DNA of 64,000 nt, from assembly GCA_947069175.1 (NCBI GenBank), contig CAMTDV010000028.1:64935660-64999659 (forward strand), in the 5' to 3' direction. The stretch comes from Scalesia atractyloides (taxonomy: Eukaryota; Streptophyta; Magnoliopsida; Asterales; Asteraceae). Below, piece after piece: positions 1 to 9,864 of the stretch (its first letter is position 1; the number at the start of each line of letters is the position of its first letter). Both the position numbers and the translations under genes were made by a program. Below the pieces are notes generated by a model. That model had not been told where the DNA came from and did no database searches. It saw nothing but the letters and a program-made list of their open reading frames with translations.

Positions 1-771
1 TTCCAGAAGTTTTCCGGTGAAAACAGAAAGTCCAGCAATGTCGTCTGTGGTTGATTATGAGCGATGGGTTAATGTTAGTAAGGTTCTAACAATTGATTGA
101 AACAGTAAAGTAGAGGTATTTTACCGGTTTGAGTTAGATACGGTTTTCCGGCGACTTTTGCAGAAAATTCCGGCGAGCTGATTTAGGCGTTCTGATGGTC
201 TGAAAATGTGACGAAAATGAAATGGAGTATTGGTATGATATTTCTGAGTCGCGAGAGTGGTCTGAAGTTGAAGAACTCTGGACTTGATGATTTTTTGGTT
301 ATAAAAACCGATAATGATGAGGCTTTATGTTTAATCAATCCGACTTGATTAAAAACCGTCGGTGCATCGGTTATAAACTGAATGTGCGAATAAACAAACG
401 AATTGATGATTGGTTTGCCGATTACCGTTTCTCAGATGGCGCAACCGGTTTTAACCGAGTTTGTGTATAAATCTCATTTGTTTCCTAGAGATAACAGAAA
501 ACACAAAGTGGCGGAGTTGTGATGTGAGTGTATGTTAAGTCGTTGGAGTGTGTCTTGGCTGACCCGGGTTCGAGTCCCGGCAGCATCATAATTTTTTTAT
601 TTATTTTATTTTAACTTTTTATCAAATATAATTTTTATAGTTTAGTTTATTTATTAATTATGTATCGTTTTAAATCAAAATAATCATAAATATTCGACGT
701 AACTTTTATAACTTGATATTCGTTTACAAAACGGAGCGGGTTTTTAAAACCCGATTTTTACAAATGTTACA
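1..771 (-). repeat. Tekay-like LTR, partial, minus strand
   Basis: Read on the minus strand, the segment starts at 771 with TGTAACATTTGT and a GGGTTTTAAAAACCCGC block. This is the same LTR start seen at 6285, 14572 and 54022. It continues through the CGCCGGA-rich part and runs off the left edge. Immediately right of 771 the sequence becomes plus-strand gag, so 771 is a real element end. The partner LTR and target duplication are outside the window, so I cannot tell a solo LTR from a full element. Confidence 0.75.
503..600 (+). other. tRNA-like Pol III-type module, antisense to its LTR
   Basis: The module shows TGGCGGAGTTGT (A-box-like, near 509), then ACCCGGGTTCGAGTCCCGG (B-box and T-arm with a perfect 5-bp stem and 7-nt loop, near 562-580), then a run of seven T near 592. 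That is the order of a Pol III unit. No acceptor stem or anticodon arm can be folded, so it is not a tRNA gene. The same module recurs in the other LTRs, always antisense to the element. Confidence 0.6.
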
Positions 772-1043
772 CCACTCCCCGCTCAAAACATGATCCAACC
801 TTATCAACAACCTCAATATACCATGGTTCCATATGTTCGAGCTTGCTTTAATTATGGTGATCCTACCCACTTCAAAAACACGTGCCCTAGGTGGTTAACA
901 TCATTAACGCTCAAGCCCAAGCAAACTTAGTTAACCAAACGAATCAGGCAAACCCAGCACCTCCACCAGCAAGAGGGAGAGCCTTCAACATCAACGCAAA
1001 CCTAGTTGAGGTCAACGCCGGTGCAAATGAGCAATCTAACTAG
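772..1043 (+). pseudogene. Gag nucleocapsid remnant of a Tekay-like element
   Basis: The segment encodes a zinc knuckle in which the second Cys is replaced (CFNYGDPTHFKNTC), followed after a one-base frameshift by a proline-rich tail ending RGRAFNINAN, as in the gag at 9865. The frame then closes at a TAG at 1041-1043 instead of running into protease. The start coincides with the end of the minus-strand LTR at 771, so the upstream gag is missing. The frameshift lies at the CCCTAGG after the knuckle. Confidence 0.65.
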
Positions 1044-1850
1044 TCTTCCTCCCATCCTGAAGACTCAAGACTCTACTTCATTTGTTTAATTTATTCTCAA
1101 TCCAAGTTTAAATAAATTACCATTTCTTGTTATGATTATTCAAGTTACTATTGTTTTCAATTTGGGTAATAATGTATAAAAATCTGATTAACGCCATTAA
1201 AGCAATTTATATCACGTTATGACAAGTTGTTTCTCTATTTATCGATTAAAATTCATGTCATCATCACGACGAACCTCGTCTCATCACTTAAAGAATTTGG
1301 ATCGTGTCTCACTTTTTCATAGACTGACCACTTCCTCATAACACGAGAGAGGTGCCGCCGTCATTCAGTCTTGTATTCCTCAGATTTGAGACTCAAGCAT
1401 TGGCTGTTGTGTTTGTTTATGTTTTGTAGATTTTATGACGAGTCACATAGAACTAATCGTGACTTCATTACAAAGCCAATGAAAACTTGACAAGGATATG
1501 GTGGATACGCCGCATGTACTTCCTATATATAAGTATTCTTGTAAGGTGATCAAAAGCATTGTTAGACGGCTATAAGAAGTTTCGTGTAGGTAGTGTAAAT
1601 CTTAATTTGGATAACGATGTGGTTGAGGACTTCATTTTGTGATGTAACTTTATCTTGTCGACGCTTCGATTTTTCTCAAAACCCTTTATCATGAGACCAT
1701 ATCCAGTTAGTCATCTCCGAATTACAACTCTTTTCACTTCTACGCCTCAGGCATCAAAAAGCGATTCCTGTAACAGGGTATTCAACCCTTATTAGTACCG
1801 CCTCAATTGAAATTTCAACATCACACTCACCCCGGTTATGTATACCCTTA
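1044..1850. other. non-coding filler replacing pol in a gutted element
   Basis: About 0.8 kb separates the gag remnant from the integrase remnant, where an intact relative has protease, RT, RNase H and the integrase N-terminus (about 2.4 kb). I see no pol motifs in any frame and no long ORF. It may be heavily decayed pol or replacement sequence. Confidence 0.5.
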
Positions 1851-2298
1851 CGTCATCTCAGATCGAGATGGGCGTTTTACTTCCCGAACATGGCAAGCCG
1901 TGAAATCAGCGTTAGGCACTCACTTAGACCATAGCACCATGCTATATTGGACCTTTTAAATACTCAAGAGAGTTGGTCCTGTAGCTTATAAGCTTGACCT
2001 ACCTGAAGAACTCAGCAAGATTCATCTCACGTTCCATGTATCCAACTTGAAAAAGTGCCTAGCTGACGAAAACCTTCATATACCGTTGGAAGATATTTAG
2101 ATTGATGAATCGATGCATTTCATAGAGCAACCTGTAGAAATCATGGACTTCGGTGAGAAGCGTTTAAGATGAAGTCGAATTCCGATAGTCAGGGTGCGTT
2201 GGGAGTCAAAACGAGGAGCTGAGTTTACTTGGGAACGCGAAGACTCAATGCACGAAAAATACCCTCACCACTTCCAAGTCAAACCTACCACTACTTAA
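1851..2298 (+). pseudogene. Integrase C-terminus/chromodomain remnant
   Basis: The frame shows the integrase core motif SDRDGRFTSRTWQAV, then an internal deletion that joins it to the GPFKILERVGPVAYKLDLPEE stretch. HVSNLKKCLADENLHIPL and a chromodomain-like end (RVRWESKRGAEFTWERED) follow. In-frame stops occur (for example GATATTTAG near 2092 and AAGATGA near 2166), so it is dead. It is followed by a polypurine tract (near 2318-2332) and the 3' LTR. Confidence 0.75.
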
Positions 2299-2521
2299 AT
2301 TTCAGGATGAAATTTCTAAAAGTAGGGGATACTATAACGTTTGTCATAAAACGGGTTCCAAAACCCGTTCCGTTTTGAAATTTAAATATACGTATGATGT
2401 TCGTTGCGCATTTATGTTAAGAGTTCAAAAATTTGTTATATTGTTATTAGTATTTAATAATAAATAAAACTAATAAAGTAAAATAATAAATGTTAATAAA
2501 ATAAAATATAAATAACAAAAA

Positions 2522-2600
2522 AAGTGAAGACCGCGGGTATCAAACCCGAGTCTCCACCCAACCAACACACACAACACACCACTACACTACACACACATAT
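2522..2600 (-). other. decayed antisense tRNA-like module in LTR
   Basis: The minus strand carries GGGTTTGATACCCG where the other LTRs have a perfect B-box/T-arm, and TGTAGTGTAGTGGTG where they have the A-box. Position in U3 and order match the intact modules, so this is a decayed copy. Confidence 0.45.
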
Positions 2601-3174
2601 CTGAAATAATCCCAAGTCAAAAAAATCTTATATCAAAACAGCTTCCTGAAATCAATTCAAAACAAGCGCCTGTAATGACTGCAAGCTCCAATCTATTATC
2701 AAATCTCCGTTTCAATTTCGATTTAAACCAAAGAAACGCTTCCTAATTGGGTGTTAAACGCAATCATTGGGTCAAGTCGGTTATGTAATCATGATGATAT
2801 TTAAATTTTTGAGTGAAGTCTTTTGAAACCGAAAACCAAAACTCAAGCCAGCTCTTGTCTATAAACAGTGACCCTAGAATCCATTTAGAACCCGCTCACA
2901 TCTGCAAATACTTTCTACAAACTTCCTGTAACTCTGCTCTTCAATTCACACTTCACCGGAAATTCGTTCGTCGCCGGAACTTCATCGGAGATCACTTGGT
3001 TTTGGTATATTTATCCTTGAATCCTTTTTCGTTTTATGTATTATTATTATCTAATAAATCAATGAACTCAATAAGAGTTATTTGATTAAACAGACGGGTT
3101 ATGGTTCTGAGTTTTTAAAAAGGAAGAAGATGAAGTCAGAGATGTGTTTAAATGAATTTAAAATCGGTAAATAT

Positions 3175-3595
3175 ACCGGGTTAGACACACAGTCCAGTGG
3201 TGGACTGTGTGCAAATTAAAGACATGGTCCCGGGTTCGAGTCTTAACACGCTGCCGATTTCCTATAAATTTCCAATCCTTTTTATAACTAGTATATAAAT
3301 CAACTCAGTTAGTGTATAAAAGTAATAAAAATCCTATATCTACCGGGTTAGTCACACAGCCCAATTGGTCGGGCTATGTGCAACACGAAGCCTTGGTCGC
3401 AGGTTTGAGTCCGGTCGGTTACATGTTTATGAAATTATCAAACCTTTTTGAATAAAATTAGAATATGCTTTAACCTAATATGTGTATATATGTAATTAAA
3501 AATGGATATATTCCGGGCTAGACACGTAGCTCAGTTAGTAGAGCTGCGTGCACGTATACGAGAGGTCACGCGTTCGAGTCCCAAACGATGCCAAA
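3175..3595 (+). other. array of three sense tRNA-like modules in LTR
   Basis: Three units are spaced about 170 bp apart. Unit 1 has stem CACACAGTCC (3186-3195) pairing GGACTGTGTG (3202-3211) and B-box GGTTCGAGTC (3233-3242). Unit 2 has CACACAGCCC (3353) pairing GGGCTATGTG (3371, one mismatch) and B-box GGTTTGAGTCC (near 3402). Unit 3 has CACGTAGCTC (3523) pairing GAGCTGCGTG (3541, one G-T) and B-box GTTCGAGTCC (3572). Each follows a short GGGTTAGAC or GGGCTAGAC lead. Confidence 0.65.
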
Positions 3596-4597
3596 AACTT
3601 TGAATTAAACCGGTTCGACCCGCTGAAGGGTATATTTTTTTAGTTAAACTTTTTCTTATTTTTCTCCAAAATCTATAAAAATATATAATAAAATAAGTCC
3701 TTTTTAAGTATTAAAATTAGTAATAAATACTATAAAATTATCTAAAAAGTCTAATAAAATCCATTAAATAAAAATACTAATTTTAAATAAAAGAAAAATA
3801 TTTACTGCATTATTACGAGAATATTTAGGTTAGTTTTCTCGTTGGTTGGAATCTTTAATCGTGCGCACTCGTTATCAAATCAAGAACGCGCCAACTGTGA
3901 GTGAATTCCTACAAACTTCCCCTTTTTATTCATGTTTTGGGGTGTATCATGTGTCGTTTATTTATATCGTTTATTCAAACACTTGTGCTACTACCATTAT
4001 ATGAACCAACGTGCTATGTGATATTTGGTTTATTGTTATTTGTGGTTATACTTTCTAATTTCAGTCAAGCTTTCACATTAGGCCCATCAGTTCCCCGTTT
4101 CATATGGGTAGAGCATTGCGTTGCCTAATTAGATCGGCTCCGTTTGATTGAGCCTTGATCTCACAGCTCATCATCTATCGTGCTCACGTGTACATTGCTA
4201 GATGATTATGTGGTTTGTGGATAGTTTACATAAACATTTGCTCATATCTGGTTTATGCTCATTTTTATTAAATTAATCAACATATCATTTCTTTCAAATG
4301 TTTAAACGGGATTCACTCGCCAACTTTTGTTGACTCAAATCTCTATTTTTACACATGATACAGGTGAACAGGTTGAAGCAAGGAACACATAGGATTGGGC
4401 CTTAGAAGAAAAATAAAGCGTTACTTGAATGTCATGTTTAGAACATTTTGTGCTTGTATGGTTTATGTGTTTGTTGGAATTTCTACTTTTAATTTGAATT
4501 AATAAATATGAAACTTTATTATAGTAAATGTCATGAGCTTTGATGAAAACCTAATCATGCCCAGACTACCATATCCGCTGCGGGTCAGGGTGTGACA

Positions 4598-5039
4598 AGT
4601 ACCTGCAACCCCTATTGCAGCCATAACAACTTGGTCCTTTTGCATGCTCTGAGCCTCATGAATCTGTTCATTGTGGCCTATTTGTTTAGAAGCTCATGTA
4701 CATTGTAATGTAATGAGCAAATATTGTTTTAATGGTAACAAGCTTGGATTTATGATGGTGGAGCAAATGAGTAATGGTGTATGTAGTCATTACATGGCCC
4801 TATCTAATAAAGCAGGGATGAGCATGACATCACCATGCTGATGTGGCAATCAGATAGGTTATCCAACAATGCGTTTCTTATCTCATTATTATTACATCAT
4901 AAATCGCCAATTTAGGAATAGTTTTGATGCTTTTTCTATTTGCTTCAGATTTGTTTGTTAAATGTCCAAATATATGATAACACAGATAACCAATATATGT
5001 AGATTATATCCAATATATGTCATTTAAATGATTAGCTTT
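4598..5039. other. intergenic/5' flank of gene fragment, no gene seen
   Basis: This is AT-rich sequence with no recognisable coding frame, between the LTR end and the DRM-like ORF. It could include the 5' UTR or promoter of that gene fragment, but nothing in it proves this. Confidence 0.4.
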
Positions 5040-5297
5040 ATGTATGATGACAATTCTTCTCATGATGGAAGTGATAACATTGACTGGAATACTAAAGATG
5101 AGCTTGAGATAGCGGATATATCATCACCTTTGTCATTTTCCATGAGTATCACTGCTAATGCAGTAGGAGTTACAACTGAAGTTGGGGCGGTAGTTATATA
5201 AATATAATTCCACACACACACTGGTCTACCTAGGCTGTTATTAGATTTGGTGGATGTAGTGACACGTGTTGTCTTTTTTTGCAAACTTATTGTCATC
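5040..5297 (+). pseudogene. DRM-like DNA methyltransferase N-terminal fragment (first part)
   Basis: The 53-codon frame from ATG at 5040 reads with an acidic DGSDNIDWNTKDELEI motif followed by a Ser-rich stretch. To my knowledge this matches the N-terminal exon of plant DRM-type (domains rearranged) cytosine methyltransferases. A possible splice donor (GGGCG|GTAGTT, near 5190) precedes the stop at 5199. The downstream piece at 19784 begins exactly across a solo-LTR insertion (TSD TCATC at 5293-5297 and 19784-19788) and encodes a UBA-like segment, which is what follows in DRM proteins. No catalytic domain is visible. I infer a truncated gene copy. It could instead be another acidic UBA protein. 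Confidence 0.45.
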
Positions 5298-5387
5298 TGT
5301 AACACCCTGTAAAATCATGTCCAATAGTATAGTGACACGTGTTGTATTTTTAAATATAGTCTGTTAAAGACCAATAAGGACTAAAGG

Positions 5388-5740
5388 CGTCAACATGCTC
5401 AAACTGAGCCTCTGAGTGACGGTCCAATGTCAACATGCATAAATACCAGCCTCTGAGTGACTGATATGTCAACATGCTTAAATCATTAGCCTCTGAGTGA
5501 CTGATATGTCAACATGCTTGAAGTTTGGCCTCTGAGTGACTGATATGTCAACATGCCCAGCCTCTAAGTGACATCGGAATCAACATGCTTATAATAAGCC
5601 TTTGAGTGATCCTTTGTGAAGTCCCAACTCTCATACGTGCCAAATATTGGACGGGAGAGTTCAATTTTGTAAATATGTGAAATTTGGATGATGGAGGGAT
5701 TAAAAGTGTCAACATGTTAATTTATACCTCTGAGTGACCT
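5388..5740 (+). repeat. about 45-bp degenerate tandem repeat in solo LTR
   Basis: At least seven units pair a GTCAACATGCT-type half with a GCCTCTGAGTGAC-type half, separated by a variable 8-14 nt linker. Units lie near 5390, 5440, 5470, 5507, 5547 and 5580, with a last, more distant one near 5710. The two halves are well conserved while the linkers are not. Confidence 0.8.
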
Positions 5741-6467
5741 TTTAACGAACTGAGAGCTCGACAATGTCTGGGCATAACCCTGGATATGCCAAGTATTGGC
5801 TACGGAGGGCTAAAAATGCCAAAAAGGTGTTTTAAAAGGTTTTTAGAAGCTTTTTAAAGTTAAGGGGCTAAAGTGTCAAACTTTGAAACTGGCCAAGAGG
5901 CGGCCGCGGGCCGCGAGAGACCAGGCCTGGGTCTCTCACGGGACGTGAGAAAGGCTCTGCTGCAGAAAGTTTTGGCTTGGCCTCCAAACAAAGCTCCAAA
6001 ACCATTAAATCGAAACCATGGACTTGTAATCAGTTATGCCACGTTTTGGGACACTTGTAAGCTTTCTCTTACACCACTAAACACCTGGCTTCACCTCCTT
6101 TCAATTCTCCAACTATAAATAGGTGATCAAGTTCACCATTTGAACTTGCACCTTTCTAAATTATAACTCTTCTCCCTCCTCTGGAAGTTCCTAGCTGAAA
6201 GGAGCATCCAACTAAATGCTCTTGCATTCTAGGAACCTCTTGTAAGTGTTTCTTGCTCTTGCATTTTTGTTTATAGGCTTTTATTGTAACATTTGTAAAA
6301 ATCGGGTCTCCAAAACCCGCTCCGTTTTGCAATCTTGTACCAAGTTGTGAAATTTCATTAATTATTTATGATTATTTTGGGTTTAAACATTACATAATTA
6401 ATAAATAAACTAAACCATAAAAATTATATTTGATAAAAAGTTAAAATAAAATAAATAAAAAACATTT

Positions 6468-6544
6468 GTAGCTGCCGGGACTCGAACCCGGGTCACTGTC
6501 TCCAACGACTTATCATCCGCTTCCCAAACCACTCCGCCACCAAG
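6468..6544 (-). other. antisense tRNA-like Pol III-type module (5' LTR A)
   Basis: The minus strand reads TGGCGGAGTGGTT (A-box-like, near 6527-6540), a spacer, then CCGGGTTCGAGTCCCGG (T-arm with perfect CCGGG/CCCGG stem, 7-nt loop, B-box GGTTCGAGTCC). Six T follow about 10 nt beyond, at 6457-6462. The size and A-to-B spacing resemble a type II (Ser/Leu) tRNA, but no acceptor stem closes it. Confidence 0.65.
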
Positions 6545-7373
6545 TGTTTTCTGTTAACCTTAGGAAAACAATTGGGTTTTATACGCAAACACGAATCAAC
6601 CGTTAATGCCATCTGAATAACGGAAATCGGTAAACCGATCGCCAAATCAGTTCAAATTCGTCTGGCTAGCTTATAACCGATGAATATCGGTTTCTAATTA
6701 AGTCCAAATTGAATGAACTTAAAGTTTCGGTTTTTGAAACCGAAAAGTTATCAAACTCCGATTAATTCAGGTTCCAATCATTTATGCGATTCAGAACCGT
6801 CTCAACTACACTCCATTTCCTTTTCGTCACGTTTTCAAGTCATTTGAGCACCAAAAACTGTTCGCCGGAATTCTCTGCAGAAATCGCCGGAAAACCGTGT
6901 TCAACACAAACCGGTAAGATATTCCTCCTTTGCGGTTTCAATCTATTGTTAGGACTCTACTAACATTAATCCATCTCAAAATCAGTCACAGAAGACTTTG
7001 CTGGATTTTCTGGGTTCGCCGGCGAAATTCTGGAATTGCCGGAAACTCGCTAGTTAACGGTAAGCATATTCAATCGTACTAATAATCCATGTACTCTGGT
7101 TCAATTTCAAATCTAATTCCTTAATTCTGTTGATAGACTCTCTCAGCCGGAGGTTCAAAAACAGAGCTATCTGATTTTCGCCGGACTCCTTAAAGAAGAC
7201 AACCTGTCCGGCATATTCTTTCCCCAAACTGTTCGGTTTTGTACATTCAAGCTAGTCGTCATGTTTATTAATCAGTTAAATCAGGAACCAGATGTTTGAG
7301 TAAAGTCGGTAATTGTAATGAAGAAGACGAACTTAAAAACGGGATAAGAGTAATTAAAATTCGGATAATAAAC

Positions 7374-7790
7374 GGGTTAGACACACAGTCCAGCGGTGGA
7401 CTGTGTGCAAAGTTTATATACAAGTCCCGAGTTCGATCCTTACTACACACACGCTTTACGTAATAACATTTCTTTTTATTCATGAACTAACCGGGTTAGA
7501 GCGAGTAGTTGTTAAGTATAATATAAATCAAGAATATAACCGGGTTAGACACACAGTCCAGCGGTGGACTGTGTGCAAGATAAACTTCATAGCGCGCGTT
7601 CGAACCCTGTCCCAAGCACCGGTCAATTGAATTAAAACGTTTTTGTAAATAAAGGTATTTTCGGTTAAGTCGAATAAGTATATAAATATAATTAAAACTG
7701 AGTTCCTAACGGGTTAGTCACGTAGCTCAGTTGGTAGAGCTACGTGCACGTGAACTGAAGGTCACCGGTTCGAATCCCGCTTGGCGCAAA
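7374..7790 (+). other. array of three sense tRNA-like modules (5' LTR A)
   Basis: Unit 1 has CACACAGTCC (7382-7391) pairing GGACTGTGTG (7398-7407) with B-box GTTCGATCC (7431). Unit 2 has the same stem (7550-7559, 7566-7575) with B-box GTTCGAACC (7598). Unit 3 has CACGTAGCTC (7719-7728) pairing GAGCTACGTG (7737-7746), a perfect A-box TAGCTCAGTTGG inside it, and B-box GGTTCGAATCC (7767-7777). All three stems are 10 bp and perfect. Confidence 0.75.
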
Positions 7791-7810
7791 CATTTACCGC
7801 TGACCGAACC

Positions 7811-7830
7811 GGTCAACGGTCAACGGTCAA
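7811..7830 (-). promoter_or_regulatory. triplicated W-box-like motif in LTR
   Basis: The plus strand has GGTCAA three times at exactly 7-bp spacing, so the minus strand has three TTGACC cores, the WRKY-binding W-box form. Related GTCAA clusters sit at the same place in the other LTRs (16098, 41439, 49505, 55563). Function is inferred. Confidence 0.45.
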
Positions 7831-8339
7831 ACTGTAAAATAATAATATTTTTTATATATATTTATTTGTTTATTTTAATTTAAAAATCAATTAAAAATAC
7901 TTAAAAATAACATTTTTAAGGATAGAAAATAGCCATAAACTCACAAAAATATATCTAAAAATCCCATTAAAATCTTTAATAAAATCCATCCATTTAATAT
8001 ATTTTTCCATTATTATTTAGGTTAGTGATTCCTCGTTGACTCGCTTCGTCTAAATCGTGCGCATCTCACCATCTCAAATTCAACGCACCCAATGTGAGTG
8101 AACCCTTCAAATTCCCCGTTTTAATCACGCTTTTGGGGTGTATCATGTGTCTTGTTCATTTACATATTATAACCAAGTTATTGTGCATATATCATATCAT
8201 GACATGTGTATTAGTTTGTTGCTGTTAAGTAGTTATTATTGTATGCAAATTATTATTTCAATACATGCAATTGCCGAGGTCGTGGCTCCCCATCCATCGA
8301 GGTTGAGTTGGATCCCCATTTAATTATGCGGTTGATCTT

Positions 8340-8585
8340 GGCGTGCCCGCACGATCGGCTCCGTTTGATTGAGCCTTGATCGGTCATTTCATTTTACATT
8401 TCAATACATGCAATACGCTCGGCTCCGTTTGATTGAGCCTTGAGTGCACAGTTCAATTTACATTTCCAGTTCATGCAATACGTTCGGCTCCGTTTGATTG
8501 AGCCTTGAGCGCACAGTTCAATTTACATTTCCAGTTCATGCAATACGATCGGCTCCGTTTGATTGAGCCTTGATCGCACAGTTCA
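8340..8585 (+). repeat. four-copy tandem hairpin repeat in 5' LTR A
   Basis: Four copies of GGCTCCGTTTGATTGAGCC (near 8356, 8420, 8485, 8550) recur every 63-65 bp. Each can fold GGCTC/GAGCC. The flanking bases outside the stem change together: GATC with GATC, CTC with GAG, TTC with GAG (one G-T). Copy number is four here, two at 41950 and 56072, one at 4128, and one plus variant hairpins at 49990. Confidence 0.8.
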
Positions 8586-9059
8586 TTTATGTTAATTATT
8601 ATATGATGTTGGTATGTTCATGTATGCAATCGATTGTTAATGTATGATATAATTGTAATTGATATTTGCCAATGTGTGATTACATACATGTGCTCTTTTA
8701 TGATTATGCACAATATTTTATTGATAAACTAACCAGAAAATCATTATCAAATGTTTATCTATAAGGTTCACTCGCCAACTTATGTTGACCCAAAAACCTC
8801 CTATTTTACACATGATACAGGTGAACCAGCAGCAGCTAGGAACACATAGGACCTGGATTAGAAGAAATAAAACGATTTAGTATTTGGATTATTATGTTTG
8901 GTTATTTTCCCTTGTAATGAATGAACATGTTTGGATGTTTGAGAAATGTAACTTTGACTTCATTTAATTATGAAACATAATAGTAAATGTCATGTGCTTT
9001 GGTGATAACCCAATTATGCCCCGACTCTTATTTCCGCTGCGGGTCGGGGTGTGACAGAT

Positions 9060-9072
9060 TGGTATCAGAGCC
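9060..9072 (+). other. primer binding site, tRNA-iMet type (element A)
   Basis: TGGTATCAGAGCC begins three bases after the LTR end and matches the complement of the initiator Met tRNA 3' end over its first 12 bases. Confidence 0.9.
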
Positions 9073-9864
9073 ATGACTATAGGGATATAGGATAGGTTAT
9101 TAGACCCTTAGAGCCTATACTATAGTCGATTAGAAACTTATAAGAATTTTGTGTGTTATATGCCAAATTCATGATGTTTATATGTTTATGTTAAATGTTA
9201 CATTTGATATTGTTCAAGCATGTTCATAAGTATGTATTATCAAATAATGCCTATCATGAAATCGTATGATATAATATATCACATCCATGCAAGCACACAC
9301 CACATCATGATTGATTTTTACAATGATTTTCGTGTTTTAAATCTCATCAAAGTGAGTTCTCATGACGGGCATGTAGTAACTGGAAGGGTACTAGTACCGG
9401 TTGTCGGAACGTCCTGTCTAGGCTGGCATTCATATAAATCCAAAATAAAGGACCAGTTTGCCTACCTGGGGACTAACGATGAGAGTACGAAATACCTATT
9501 AGGCCAAAGCATGCTACACCAAACGTTGTGAGAGCTAATCCCACTTTGAGTTGTCATTGTGTCTACACCTGGACACGTTCCGACCAAACATCTCATGAAC
9601 ATATTTTGTGGTTTGCATTCGGGGGATGCAAGTGTTAAATTGCCAATACTAATGTGAATCCTACCAAGCCAATAGCCATGGGGGCCCACATGACTATGTA
9701 GGTGAAGGTATGGGGGACATTTGAGGCCCAACATGAGCGAACCCAAGACATCCTTTGGATGTAGTTGCATTATTGATATTTATGTTATTTTCATTTTCTC
9801 AAAGACACATGACACCTAAAAAGACATCATAAACTCACAATCTTCTCATTTTATGATCCTGTAG
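9073..9864 (+). other. untranslated leader of element A
   Basis: About 0.8 kb lies between the PBS and gag. A related leader occurs at 42482-43279, with a strongly conserved block (near 9355-9770 and 42770-43190). That block includes GACGGGCATGTAGTAACTGG and a GGGGGCCCACATGACTAT stretch. No conserved reading frame is evident, so an RNA role such as packaging is possible. Confidence 0.6.

Larger units (their letters stand above)
2333..4597 (+). repeat. 3' LTR of the gutted Tekay-like element
   Basis: It runs from TATAACGTTTGTC (TGTAAC mutated to TATAAC) just after the polypurine tract to CAGGGTGTGACA at 4597. It is 2265 bp long, colinear with but clearly diverged from the element A LTR. A TATA-like CTATAAACA lies near 2860, about 530 bp in, matching the TATA position in the LTR at 54022. 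One copy of GGCTCCGTTTGATTGAGCC is present near 4135. Many differences from the other LTRs suggest this is the oldest copy here. Confidence 0.8.
6285..9056 (+). repeat. 5' LTR of element A
   Basis: It is 2772 bp from TGTAACATTTG to GGGTGTGACA. In order it holds an antisense tRNA-like module (6468-6544), a CGCCGGA-rich segment with three loosely repeated GGTAAG-like blocks (6860-7250), three sense tRNA-like modules (7374-7790), a W-box-like cluster (7811-7830), a four-copy hairpin array (8340-8585) and a terminal CCCCGAC/GTCGGGG inverted repeat before the end. Confidence 0.95.

Noticed and set aside
4598..4602. AGTAC after LTR 2333-4597 as a target duplication
   Set aside because: The element's 5' end is not in the window in recognisable form.
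6468..6544. Calling the LTR modules true tRNA genes
   Set aside because: No acceptor stem pairs, the anticodon arm is absent, and the sense modules have a 10-bp stem in place of a D-arm. Only boxes A and B and, in some, the T-arm remain.
7268..7630. Short ORFs of 71-75 codons on both strands over the LTR modules, repeated at 15555-15917
   Set aside because: They are read through tRNA-like hairpins and B-boxes, occur only because the LTRs are duplicated, and are not kept in the other LTRs.
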